A program made the position numbers and the translations under genes. Shown piece by piece: positions 11,286-22,768 of a stretch of DNA of 64,000 bases. The stretch is from Aegilops tauschii subsp. strangulata (lineage: Eukaryota; Streptophyta; Magnoliopsida; Poales; Poaceae): contig NC_053039.3 in the NCBI RefSeq assembly GCF_002575655.3, positions 376,193,633-376,257,632 of the forward strand, given 5' to 3'. The notes under the pieces are model-generated. The model saw only the letters and a list, made by a program, of their open reading frames with translations. It searched no databases and was not told the origin of the DNA. Positions within the stretch are counted from its first letter, which is position 1. Each line of letters starts with the position of its first letter.

Positions 11286-13140
11286 ATCCTTGCTTTATGC
11301 CAAGCTAAGGGCGTAAATCTATAGCGCTTGTTGGGAAGCAACCCAATGAATAAATTTTATTTTTGCTTTTTGCTTTCTGTTTTTGAGTGTTAGCACAATT
11401 ATGCTACTGCTATGATTGTGTTTTTTGTGTTTTAATTACTGTTTGTGCCAAGTAGAACCAATAGGGTCTTCTTGGGTGATAGTTGTTTGATCTTGCTGAA
11501 AAAGACAGAAACTTTGTGCTCACGAAAATAATTGTTAAAAATCACCAGAACGTGATAAAATGCCAATTATTTTTGCAGAAGATTAATATACAAATCACCC
11601 AGGTGTTCCTAGTTTTTAAGAATTTTTGGAGTTCCAGAAGTATTCGAACAAATCAGATTGCTAATTACTATTCTGTTTTGACAGATTCCATTTTCTTTGC
11701 GTTGTGTGCTTATTTTGATGGCTCTATGGTTTTCTTTGATGAGTTTTTGCCATAGAAAAGTTGGAATACAGTAGATATAATGCAAAAACAAAATATTAAT
11801 TGGTTTGATACAGCACTTATAGTAGTGATTTATTTTTCTTACACTAACGGATCTCACGAAGGTTTTGTTGAGTTTTGTGTGATTGAAGTTTTCAAGTTTT
11901 GGGTTATCTTACGATGGATGAAGGAAGGATAGAAGAGCCTAAGCTTGGGGATGCCCCAGAATCCCAAGATATTATCAAAAAATGAGCAACCAACTAAGCT
12001 TGGGGATGCTTCCGAGTGGCATCCCCTCTTTCTTCCAACGACTATCGGTATTTTACTCGAAGCTATATTTTTATTCGTCACATGATATGTGTTTTGCTTG
12101 GAGTGTCTTGTATGATATGAGTCCTTGCTTGTTTTATTTTGTGCTTTAAGTCATCAATCGTTGCTGGACACACCTATTTGGGAGAGCCAAAATTATGTCA
12201 TGACTTGTTAGAATTGCTCTCTATTCTTCACATAAATTTTTTATGAGCTATGGACTTGCTCTAGTGCTTCACTTATATCTTTTTGAGCACGGTGTGCGTA
12301 GTATTTTTGAAAAAATGCTCTCTTGCTTCACTTAGATTTATTTGAGAGTTAGTAAAATTTTCAATAAATTCTCTCTTGCTTCACTTAAATTATTGAGAGA
12401 AAGAAAGAAAAATTATGCTCATGATCTTCACTTATATTTGTTTGAGCCTATGAAAAGCAACTCATGAAAATTAGTCCCAAAGTGATAGATATCCAAGAAG
12501 GATATAATAAAAACTTTCATGAAGATCATTGGACAAAATAAACTTGATTCTTAGTAATAGTTTTGAGATATGATGATGTGATATGTGAGTTATGTTGATG
12601 AGTAATTATGCTTTAGTAAGAATATTGGTGTTAAGGTTTGTGATTCCCTATGCAAGTACGAAAGTCAATAGTCATGCAATGAAATTATATCCTACTTGTG
12701 GTGCATTATTCGGTGTTATTTATGCTTAATGCTTGCTTATGAGATTATCTGCTTCTTGGTTGATCGCTTCTCAATCTTTTGCTAGCGTTCATTTTGCACC
12801 AAGTATGATCTCTACTTATGCATCGAAAATCCTTTAAACCAGTTTTGCCACATGAGTCCACTATATCTACCTATATGCGGCATTCTTTTGCCGTTCTAAG
12901 CAAATTTGCATGTGCCATCTCTAATTTTCAAAATAAACTTATCTTTTGTGTGTTTGTTTCGCTCGCGGAGCAGTGAGGGGTGGCTAATATTTTCGATGCT
13001 GGATGTGTTAGTCTCACGATGAGTGTTTATTCACTTGTCATTGCATGAGAGTAAGGCAAAGGTTTTAGGGATGCCCAGTCCCGAAATGAAAAAATGAATT
13101 TACTTTATGTTGTCAAATAATAAATTCCTTGGAAAGTGTT
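11286..13140 (+). other. Element C non-coding internal region with hairpin array
   Basis: AT-rich sequence with no credible ORF. It contains two copies of AAGCTTGGGGATGC (about 11940 and 11996), the same motif that serves as purine tract before the 3' LTR. The second is followed by GCATCCCC, giving a short hairpin. An array of five short hairpin units lies at 12216-12447. The region ends at the GTGTT target site (13136-13140) of element A. Confidence 0.7.
12216..12447 (+). repeat. Array of five degenerate hairpin units
   Basis: Units at about 12216-12248, 12258-12288, 12318-12348, 12369-12401 and 12417-12447. Each has a loop with CTTCAC(T/A)TA and a short stem. Stem arms are GCTC/GAGC in units 1 and 2, CTCTC/GAGAG in units 3 and 4, and GCTCA/TGAGC in unit 5, so both arms change together. 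Confidence 0.6.
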
Positions 13141-14322
13141 TGTCGGTGTACAAAAGAAGGGGCACACCTTTGTACCCCTTTACTTGTGCACGGGCAGTCG
13201 GAGCCGCACCCACGGCCGCACCAAGCAGGACAGGGGAGGTGAACCGAGGTAAAACCGAAGCCCAAGACAGCCAAGGCAACGCCAAGGCCAAGAAGCACAA
13301 GGAGCAGGGAGGCGAAGCAGGTTCCCCCGGCAAGACCCTTGCCGGGGCAGCCCCAGCAGCCTCGGCAAGACCCTTGCCGGGGCGGCCCGCCCACGCCAGT
13401 GGAGTGAGCCACCCTTGAGCCCACGGTTTCCAACACCATCAACCACGTTGGAACTAGGGCTCGGGAGGCACCTCTGTGGTGGCATGCAGATCTTTGTCAA
13501 GACCAAGGAACACTCAAGATCAGATGAGGATTAAAAGACAACGGTCCTCAGCAAGATCCTTGCCGAGGAGAGCCACAAGACCCCCGGCAAGATCCTTGCC
13601 GGGGACGACAGCACGCCACGGCAAGACCCTTGCCGGGCCACCCGGCAAGGCCCTCGCCAAGGGCGTCAGCGGGGCCACTGCCAAGCCCACACCAACCAAG
13701 TCTCCACCGCCGTTCGCATGCAGCTGCCAGCCTGACCAAATGGGCAAGCACCTGCGTGGCAACATGCAGCTCCCAGGCCAACTCAGCACACGCCTGCGTG
13801 GCGGCATGCAGATCTTCGTGAAGGTTCCACCACCGCGCCACCTCAGCTGCCTGCCTGCCTACATGGCACCGCACACATCGCTGGCCAGGGCGCGTGTCGA
13901 AGCGAGGAGGAGCGGCGACGGGACGGGCCTCACTCCCGCCCCCGATAAAGCTAGGGGACACCTCAGCGGCGCATTAAATGCATCTTGTCCTGTAATATAG
14001 GCGATAAGCTCACAGTACTGTACGCCTTTCCACCTCCTGTGTGCCACTGTGGCAGCCCCTTTTCGACTATGAAAGGAGGCCCATGGCGTACTGGAGAGGG
14101 ATTCGGCTCTTTGGGACCACGCGGCCACCACAGCTAGTTCAGGAGCTCAAGAACACTCAATACACCCACCAAAGTAGGACTAGGGTTTTACGCATCCTCG
14201 CGGCCCGAACCTAGGTAAACGATCCTTGTGCTGATTACTAATCCCGCTCTTCTCACAACCTTGCGCCCCGACAACCGTAGTAGGGATTCTTGTGATCCCA
14301 TAGGTGTCGTTCCACACCGACA
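13141..14322 (+). repeat. Element A 5' LTR
   Basis: 1182 bp, TGTCGGTGTA...CACACCGACA. The ends form an inverted repeat (TGTCGGTGT/ACACCGACA). It contains six imperfect palindromes built on CGGCAAG...CTTGCCG between 13325 and 13663 and four CATGCA motifs (13483, 13717, 13763, 13805). The TATA box reads TATGAAAG at 14068-14075, mutated relative to the 3' LTR. Confidence 0.93.
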
Positions 14323-14326
14323 TCTT

Positions 14327-14344
14327 TGGCGCGCCAGGTAGGGG
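14327..14344 (+). other. Element A primer-binding site
   Basis: TGGCGCGCCAGGTAGGGG starts four bases after the 5' LTR. The tRNA was not assigned. Confidence 0.7.
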
Positions 14345-14396
14345 GCGCAATTGTGATAATCTGGTCTAGTAGTTGGCCCAGCAGTTCTTCATCACC

Positions 14397-16627
14397 ATGG
14401 CTCCCAAGAAGAAGACGGCCACGGCGATCGGCTCGTTGGGAGTCAAACGGCCCATGCCAGCGCGGGCGAGCAGCGGGCCGGTCGCGGACAGGACCCGAGC
14501 CGTGGTCCGCGAGCACCAGCATCGCCCTGGTAGCCAGAGCCTGGCGAGCGGCGTCGTTCGCGCGCCAGACGACTGGCCGCGCATCGCTAGATCCAAAGAC
14601 GGAGCTGGGCCTCCCGCAGGGGGCATGGGACCCTCCAGGAGTGTCGTTGTGCCACCCTCGGGCGGCGCAGCAACCTCCAAGACGCCCACGCCGGCGACCA
14701 CTGCGCGCTCTTCCCATGGTGTGCACGCTGAGCAGCGTCACCACGCCGGTGACCCTGGACACCGCCGTGGGAAGAGCCCTATGCGTCGTCCGCAGGACGA
14801 AGGAGTTCAGCATGCCCGCCGAAGTGCTGGCGAAAATGGCGCGCAACCGCTGGGTCGTGATAGAGCTCCTTCTAACGTGGTTAGAAGTCGAAGCGCGCCA
14901 CGGTCCACGCAGCTGTCGCCGCCACCCACGCCAGCAGAAGCTTTGGCGCGCGCGCAACTGCTCCTCGACTTTCCTCCAGCTGCGGAGAAGCTCGACGAGT
15001 GGAGGGCCACCATCCGGAGGCTCGTCGCCGTCACCAACAAAGATGATATGCGACCGGTGGGGCCCTCGGGTCGGCGCTCCACCGAGCCACCACATGCCAG
15101 CGCTGGGAGGACCGGGGGTGCTGCGGTCACGGTGCACTCTCCCCCTCCTCGCCAGCCGCCGCGGGCGTCGGCCCGTCGTACGCATGTGATAACATTTATA
15201 CAGCGTCGTCCGACCCGCGGACCCACCGCGACCAGCGCCAGGTTCTTTGAGAACGAGCACACGAAGATGCTTGAACCACTATCGAGCGCTGGCGTGATAC
15301 ACGCCACCAGTCGGACAAGCGGGCGGGACCCACTATGGACCACCCAGCACCGGGGGTCTCCGGCGCCTACCTTACGAGGTCGGCTGCCCAGCCTTTACCC
15401 GCGAGCTGCGGCAGTTCCAGTGGCCGTCCCACCGCACGTTCAGGCCCGACGTCGGCGAGAAGTACACTGGTAAGACCCATCCGTCCGAGTTCCTCAGCAT
15501 CTACAGCATCGCGATGCAGGCTGCCGGAGCTTGCGACGACAAGGTGCTTGCCAATTACTTTCCATTGGCACTGAAGCCCAATGTTATGTCTTGGTTGATG
15601 CACTTGCCGGCGGATTCCATTTCTTCTTGGTCGGATCGGTGCCATGAGTTCGTTGGCGCCTTCACTGGAGGCCACCAAGCTCATGGCCAGGCTAGTGATC
15701 TGCATATCATTCCCGAGAAGGAAGGGGAAACCCTGCGCAAGTACATCCAGAGATTCACCCAGGTGCAGTACAACATCCCCGACGTTCATCCCGCCGCTGT
15801 GATCAACGCATTCCACCAGAACATGCGCAACCGCAAGATGCGCGAAGAGCTGGCGATGACCAAGGTGAAGGATGTGGCCGAACTCTATGTTTTGGCCGAT
15901 AGGTGCGCCCGGGCTGAAGACGGAAGGAAGTACCCCGACGAGGACGCCGCAGCGGAAACTGACTCTACTGATGGAGACACCGCCGCCCCGATGAAGAAGG
16001 GCCGGCGTCGCAACAGGAAGTGCAGGGGCAAGGCCGTCTTGCCGTTGAAGGGTCTAACAACACCGACGCTGCCAAGAAGGTCAAGGCAGACGACCCCGCA
16101 AGGATATTGCCGGATGCGTCGCCTGCCGGGCCTTAGCAGCTGCCGACAAGCCAGGGGGCTCCGGCAAGCAGTATTGCAAGATCCACCGCACCAAGGGCCA
16201 TGACCTGCAGAACTGCCGGCAAGTCGAGCTGCTTCCTGAAAAGCAAAAGGCCGAGTATGAGAGGCGGAACAAGCAGAAGGGCCAGGACGGTGCCGAGGGA
16301 TCCGGCAAGAAGTGTGGCAGCCAGGGAGGCCGCCGCGACACGGACAGCCAGCAAGAGAGGCCCGCCCGAGGCCGTGACAAGAAGCAAGAATACGATGATC
16401 ATGACGAGGATGACGAGTCCGGCGAGCAAGAGTTCCAGAAGGCTAAAGAGGCCATGTGCATCGACGATGGCGCCTCGCTGCATACTTCTCACCGCCAGCT
16501 CAAGTAGTGGGCGCGTGAGATTACAACAGTGGAGCCATCGTTCGATGCTTAGAAGCCACTGAAGTGGTCCAGCACGCCCCTCATCTTTGACGCCGAGGAC
16601 CACCCTGACCGCACAACCGCGGTCGGG
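14397..16627 (+). pseudogene. gag: Element A gag, degenerate
   Basis: The ATG at 14397 (MAPKKKTATAIG) opens a long basic, low-complexity N-terminal region running to about 15470. The conserved gag core continues in another frame from about 15400 to 16050 (YFPLALKPNVMSWLMHLP; LRKYIQRFTQVQYNIP), matching the retrotransposon gag family. A Cys-His knuckle (YCKIHRTKGHDLQNC) is at about 16172-16217 in a third frame. Two TAG codons in the PR-leading frame (16505-16507 and 16550-16552) follow. At least two frameshifts and two stops mean no full gag can be made. The long minus-strand ORF opposite this region is treated as a composition effect. Confidence 0.8.
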
Positions 16628-17320
16628 TGTTTGCCGTTGTTGGTCTCGCCAACGATACACAACCTCAAGGTGAACAAGATGTTGGTCGACGGCGGGGCCG
16701 GCCTGAACTTGATCTCGCCCGTCGTGATCAAAAGGCTGCAAATCCCTGATGGAGACCTCGAGAAAACGGGCACGTTTCAAGGGGTCAATCCGGGGAGGAG
16801 CCAGCCGAAGGGGAAGGTCATGCTGCTCGTGACGTTTGGAGGGGAGTTGAACCACAGGACGGAGAGGATCGTCTTCGACGTGGCCGAGATCCCCTTGCCC
16901 TACAACAGGATCCTCAGCCGCCCGGCCCTAGCCAAGTTTATGGCGGCGGCGCACTACGCCTACAACATGCTAAAGATGCCCGGGCCATTCACCATCATCT
17001 CCGTCCCCTCCGACAAGAAGGACGCGCTGATTTGCGCCAACCAACTCTACCGGGAAGCAGTTGTAGCAGCTGCCGCCAACGCACTTGCTCCTGCCACCGA
17101 AGCCCCGGGGAAGAAGAATAATCCCGGCAAGACCTCTTACACCCACTCCGGCAAGCGCACCTCCTCGGAGTGTTGTGCTACCGTCGAGGACGTACCAGAG
17201 AGCTCTACTGGCAAGAGCAAAAAATCCAGAGCTGAGCCACCACAGACCAAGAAGGTGTCCGTTAGGGAGGATGGCACGGGAGGGGCTTTCACTATAGGCT
17301 CCACCCTCAAAAGTAAATAG
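16628..17320 (+). pseudogene. Element A aspartic protease domain
   Basis: The open frame carries the protease active-site motif VDGGAGLNLIS near the start and LSRPALAKFM about 80 residues later, the usual partner motif in Tat proteases. A Lys/Pro-rich linker follows and ends at TAG (17318-17320) in the context AGTAAATAGGAA. RT continues in the same frame directly after. The same stop in the same 12-base context is found in element B. Confidence 0.85.
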
Positions 17321-18557
17321 GAATTCGCGCTCGTCACCTTCCTGCGGGCGAATGTCGACGTGTTTGCGTGGCAAGCATCCGACATCCCCGGTGTTCCCAG
17401 GGAGGTGATTGAGTACCACCTAGCTGTCTATCCTCATGCGTGGCCCGTCAAGCAGAAGGTCAGAAAGCAGGCTCTGGAGAGGCAGGAGTTCATCACGGAG
17501 GAGATCAGGAAGTTGGAAGCAGCGAGTTTGGTGAGAGGAGTGCTCCATCCGACGTGGTTGGCCAATCCGGTAGTGGTGCGCAAGGCGAATGGGAAGTGGA
17601 GGCTGTGTATTGACTACACAGATATCAATAAGGCTTGTCCTAAGGACCCCTTCCCGTTGCCGCGCATCGACCAGATTGTCGACTCCATGGCCGGGTGTGA
17701 TTTGCTGTCATTCCTCGACGCCTACTCGGGCTACCACCAAATCTTCATGACAAGAGAAGATGAAGAGAAGACGGCATTCATCACCTCATGTGGTACGTAT
17801 TGCTTTTTACGGATGCCTTTCGGGTTGAAGAGTGCTGGCTCGACGTTTGCAAGAGCAGTCCAAATTGGTTTTGAACCCCAGCTCCATAGAAATATGGAGG
17901 CATACATGGATGACATAGTGGTCAAAACCAAGGACGGGGCAACTCTTGTGCAATATCTGGAAGAGACATTTGCCAACCTGCACAAGATCAACCTTAAGCT
18001 AAACCCTGAGAAGTGTGTCTTCGGCGTTCCGTCCGGCAAGCTTCTCGGCTTCTTTGCGTCGTAGCGCGGGATCGAGGCAAACCCAGACAAGATCAAGGCT
18101 ATTGAACAGATTGAGGCGCCCAAGCGGATCAAGGATGTGCATTGGCTCACCGGCTGCGTCGCCGCCATGAGCCGATTCATCTTCAAGTCCACCGAGCGCG
18201 CCCTTCCCTTCTTCAAATCTTGAAGAAGGCAGGCCCGATGGAGTAGACCCCAGAAGCCGAAGCAGCGTTGCAGGATCTGAAGAAATACCTTTCCTCCACG
18301 CCAATACTGGTTGCGCCTAAACCACAAGAACCGTTGCTGCTGTATCTAGCGGCAACGAATCAAGTGGTCAGTGCCGCACCGGTGGCATAGAGGGAGGTCG
18401 ACGAGGAGGCAGTGGCAACGGCAGAACTAGCAGACGGCGAGCCAAAGATTCCCCCGGCAGGGCCTGGAGCCGGCAAGGCAAGGCCCCCGGCAGAGTCTGA
18501 CACCATCAGGGCAACGCCCGCACAGTCAAGCGAAGTGGTGTAGAAGAAGAAGATGAT
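17321..18557 (+). pseudogene. Element A reverse transcriptase and start of RNase H
   Basis: RT continues in frame after the 17318 TAG: HPTWLANPVVV, WRLCIDYTDINKACPKD, LLSFLDAYSGYHQI, then the catalytic YMDDIVVK at about 17908. TAG at 18062-18064 interrupts the connection domain, followed by further stops (near 18222 and 18389). The first RNase H begins with LLLYLAATNQVVS (about 18335) and is cut by element B after AAGAAGAAGATGAT; it resumes at 32523. Confidence 0.88.
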
Positions 18558-19762
18558 TGTCGGAGTAAATGGCCACGGGTAGCCTAACCGACTACCCCTG
18601 GCTCTTCAGAAAATTTATCAGGCCTTTGGGCCTTCAAGCACTCCAAGCATTTGGGCCGCCTTCCCCGGCTGGCTACCACTAAAAGCCGACTCCCGGAAGG
18701 CGACCCAGCCTCACCGACTCGTCCCCAGGACGACCGCGGGGTGGCCGACTCCAGGAAGCCGGCCAAGAAGGACGCCGACTCCTAGGAGCCGGCCAAGACC
18801 ACAACCACTCCTACATAACGGCGACCTGACGGGGTATGGCCACAGTGCGGCCCACGACCCCCGAAGCCCGAGGCGGGCATGGCTACAGGAGGCCGTGCGG
18901 GAGGGATGTCTCCCGTGCGGCTCGGCACTGTAGCCACGCTAGCCTCGACGTCATCCGCGACCCACTCCTGTACGGCCTGAGGACTGTGGGCCCCTTCAGT
19001 CAGAGAGAGGCGCGAGGAGGGCCCGGCTTTTCCTAGTCGGCCAAGAGTATAGCCGGCCTCCAGAAGCCGGCTACTCCCTTCCTCGAAGCGGGAGCCCCAT
19101 TAAGGAGACAAGACGAGGTGAGGCTACAGTGATAGCCCCCGAGGCGGCCCACTGTAGCCATGCTTACCTCGACAAAGCCCGCATCATCAGAGGCGCAGAT
19201 ACAGTAAGCAGCCGCCGACAACACCCTAGGCGGTGGGACCGGCCTGTCGACCAAGTAGCCGGCAGCCGGCGGGACCCACTAGCCGGCGGGGCCCAGCAGC
19301 CGGCGGAGAAGCCGGCAAGTGTGGACACTGACGGCTGGGACCAGTTCCCAATCGGATTACCGTTGTACCCCCGGAGGGTAGGCCTATATAAACCCCCCGG
19401 AGCACCCATGCAAAGGGTTCGCTTCTAGGTTGGCCACTGAGCATAGTTGGCTTCTAGGTTAACACCCACGCCTAGCACACACACCATAGATAGAGAGAAG
19501 CAAGAGCTAGCCTTGTTCTTCTTCTCCCTTGATCTCAACAGCTCTAGGAGCGATTGTAGCTACCCCTTATCGATCTAGTGATCATGCGAAGACCCCGCAG
19601 AGCAGGACTAGGGGTGTTATCTCCTCGGAGAGCCCCGAACCTGGGTAAGATTCGCCGGCGTGCATGTGTTCGCCTCATCCCGTTTCCAGGCACCGGCGAC
19701 ATTTTATTGGCTCCCACAATGATAAGCCATCCCTTGGCATATGTCGCACCAACCACCCGACA
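18558..19762 (+). repeat. Element B 5' LTR
   Basis: TGTCGGAGTAAATGG...CACCCGACA, 1205 bp. It has a TATA box TATATAAA at 19385-19392, repeated at 32145-32152 in the 3' LTR. It is rich in GCCGGC. Confidence 0.95.
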
Positions 19763-19764
19763 TT

Positions 19765-19781
19765 TGGCGCCCACCGTGGGG
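19765..19781 (+). other. Element B primer-binding site
   Basis: TGGCGCCCACCGTGGGG starts two bases after the 5' LTR, a position and sequence common in grass Tat elements. Confidence 0.75.
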
Positions 19782-19792
19782 CCAGGTGCACC

Positions 19793-21000
19793 GTCATCCG
19801 GAGACCTGTTCTGGACGGGAACCCTCTTCTTCCCCCGCGAGCGCAGCCAGCCTGCTGCGCCCGATGGCGTTTGCCTCGACGCGCTGCAAGGCGTCGACGA
19901 CGCCTGCGCAGCGAGCCGCCTCGCCGATCTGCTCGGCGAGACTCGCATCTCCGACGAGCCTGCGTCCGACGCAGGCACCGACTACCCCGAGAGCCGCCTC
20001 GTCAGCCTCCTCGACCAACTTCATGTCTCCAGCGAGCCCGCTGCGGACATGGAGTCGGTCGGCTCCACCGACCCGATGCTCGTCGACTCCGACACCGCGT
20101 CGCTCGACGCCTACCCCTCCGACGTGGTGGTCTTCGACGACCCCCTCCCTCAAGCTGACAGCGGCAGCAGCACCGTTACCGAAGTGCTGGTCATCAGCCA
20201 CGTCTCCAACTCGGGCGAGAACGCCCGCGGCGCTCAGCAAGCGGCGATGCACGACCTCTCCGTCCCCATCCCGACCGACGCCGACGCCGAGACCCTGGAG
20301 GCACGCCGCCTTGCCCTCATCCTGGAGAGCAAGAAGATAGCCTCGATGAGACGCCTCACCGAGGACCACCAGCGCGAAGTCAACCGCGCTGCCTTCGGGA
20401 CGCCGCCGCCTAGCGGCCTGAGCCGAGCCGGCTTCGTCCAGAAGCGCGGCGCAGCCGTTGCCAGCATGCTGGGCGCAGATCGCCCCGTCTACGCCACCCC
20501 GCTCAAGAATCCGCGAGCCGCTCAGGCGGCTGCAGAGGAGCTCAATGGGCTGGGAGCCGATGAGCTCCCCTACATGACAAGACGGATCCAGCAGCTGATC
20601 GACGCGGCTGCAGAACGGCACGAAGCCGGCGCCCGAGCCGATAGCCATCCCCCGCGCCGGAAGCACGCTGCGACGTCCCGCTCGCCGACTGCGAGCGGTG
20701 CGCGCCAGAAGAAAGACAAGGAGCCGGCTGCCAGCCGCAGCCGGACTCGCATTACCATCGAGCGCGACGCGGATGGCCGCCCTCGAGCTGTAGAGCACCA
20801 GGGAAACCTGCCTCCTCCCCCGCCTCGAAGAGAAAGACGCCTCACTCCACCGCCTATCACCCATCCGACTCTTGGTGACCGACTCGGCCGCCGAGAAGGA
20901 GTCGCCGAAAACGACGCTCGCCACAGGATGGACCGCCTTGCTCGATCCTTGGCGCTAGAAGAAGAAGACGATGTCGGCCCGCCATGCTTGGCCCCCGCAT
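19793..21000 (+). pseudogene. gag: Element B gag N-terminal module
   Basis: A long open frame (frame of 20049) with acidic and basic low-complexity parts: SLDAYPSDVVVFDDPLP, EARRLALILESKKIAS, then RRIQQLIDAAAERHE and a basic SR/K-rich tail. The first in-frame Met after the LTR is at 20049; the true start may be upstream in another frame, so it is uncertain. The frame passes into that of the gag core by a one-base shift near 20980-21000. Confidence 0.7.
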
Positions 21001-22768
21001 CCGCGACGAGCCCTTCCCCAAAGGGTTCTCGCTCCCCAGAGACACACCCAAGTACAACGGCTCGGTGAAGTCGGAAGATTGGCTCATCTCCACAGCCGTC
21101 AGCATCGCCAACGGCAATCGGCACGTCGCCGTGAAGTATGTCCCCTTGATGCTGCAAGGCACGGCGCGCACATGGCTCAAGAGCCTCAAGCCCTACAGCA
21201 TCAACAGCTGGCTGGACTTCACCGAAGTTTTCGTCCGCAACTTCACCAGCACCTACAAGCGGCCTCCCAAGCCTCGCCAGCTCCCCCTCTGCGTCCAGGG
21301 GCCCAACGAGTCGACCCGCGACTACCTCACGCGATGGGCCGAGCTCCGCAACTCCTGCGAGGGAGTGCACGAGGTCCAGGCCATCGAGTACTTCACTGCC
21401 GGGTGCCGAGAGGGCACCCTCCTCAAGCACCAACTCCTCTGCGACGAGCCGGCTACCCTCGATGAGTTGCTGATCACCGCCGACAAGTATGCCACTGCCG
21501 ACTCCTCCATGAAGACCGAGCTCCGAGTGGACGCCTCTGGGAAAGTAGTTGCTCCGGCTCCCAAGACGCCGTCTGGCGACCCTAACCGGCGCCCCTACCA
21601 GAACGACCACAAGCGCAAGGGCCCCATGCCGACTTCCTCCAGTCGGCAGGTGGCCACCATTGAAGACGAGCAGCCCGAAGAGCGGCCCGCTCCCAAGAAG
21701 AAGGGTGGCCGGCCGCCTTGGCAGCCGTCTTTCTCCTACGAACAAGCACTCGATGCTCCCTGCAAGTTCCACAGCGGCGCGAAGCCGTCCAACCATACGA
21801 CACGGAAATGCCACTGGCTCACCCGCATCACCAAGGGCGAAGGGATGGTGCCGCCTCCGCCTCCCGGCCCGCCGCCTCCAGCTCCCCAGCAGCCGGCGGC
21901 CCGGTCGGCAGTCGGCGCCATCCAAGACGAGTTCCCCGAAGCGCATGACGCCTACGTCGTCTTCACAAGTCAAGTCGACGACAAGCGCAGCCGACGCCGG
22001 CAGCACCAAGAAGTAAACGCAGTCGCCTCCAGCACCGCCGAGTTCATGCACTGGTCGGAAAAGCCCATCGGCTGGAGCGAGGCCGACCACCCAGAGGTGA
22101 TGCCTTCGCCTGGCTCCTATGCTATGGTCTTGGACGTCACCCTTGCGACGGAGAGGCGAGCTGCCAGATTTTCCCGCGTCCTGATAGACGGCGGAAGCAC
22201 TATCAACATACTGTACCGTGATACCATGGACAAGCTGAACATCAAAGCAAAGCAGCTCATGCCGAGCCGCACCGTCTTCCATGGTATCGTACCCGGCCTA
22301 TCTTGCTCTCCAATCGGCAAGATCAAAATGGATGTTCTCTTCGGAGACAAAGATCACTTTCGCCGGGAAGCAATATGGTTCGAGGTGGTGGATTTGGAGA
22401 GCCCCTATCATGCACTACTTGGCCGACCTGCTTTGGCCAAGTTCATGGCTGTGCCCCACTATGCCTACCTGAAGATGAAGATGCCTAGCTCGAAGGGGAT
22501 CATCACGGTAGCCGGCGACTACAAGAAGTCCATCGAGTGTGCCATGGCCAGCAGCCGGCTGGCCGAGTCCCTCGTGGTGGCAGAAGAGAAGAAGATGTTG
22601 GAACGGGTTGTGGCCATGGCCGGCAAGCAACCGGCCTTGTCCCCCAACCCCAAGGACTGTGATGCGCAGGGCTCCTTCCAGCCTGCCAAAGAGACGAAGA
22701 AGATACCTCTAGACCCGGAGCACCCGGAGAGGTTCGCCGTGATTGGGGCGAACTTGGACAGTAAATAG
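20984..22768 (+). pseudogene. gag-PR: Element B gag core and protease
   Basis: 595 codons. It starts inside the gag core (PRIRDEPFPKGF, YNGSVKSEDWL, GTARTWLKSLKPYSI, FTSTYKRPPKPRQL), the retrotransposon gag domain. A Cys-His knuckle (CKFHSGAKPSNHTTRKC) is near residue 260. A proline tract follows. The protease has LIDGGSTINILY near residue 400 and LLGRPALAKFM about 80 residues later. The ORF ends LDSK followed by TAG (22766-22768), and RT continues in the same frame after it. Confidence 0.88.

Noticed and set aside
13484..13504. Ubiquitin gene fragment in the LTR of A
   Set aside because: Only seven codons match; too short to annotate as a gene.
14253..15260. 335-residue minus-strand ORF opposite element A gag
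   Set aside because: GC-rich shadow of the gag N-terminal region; no recognisable motif and outside the antisense gene position shared by the Tat elements.
20570..22282. 570-residue minus-strand ORF in element B
   Set aside because: Lies opposite the gag core, which has clear family motifs; its length follows from high GC content and few stops.
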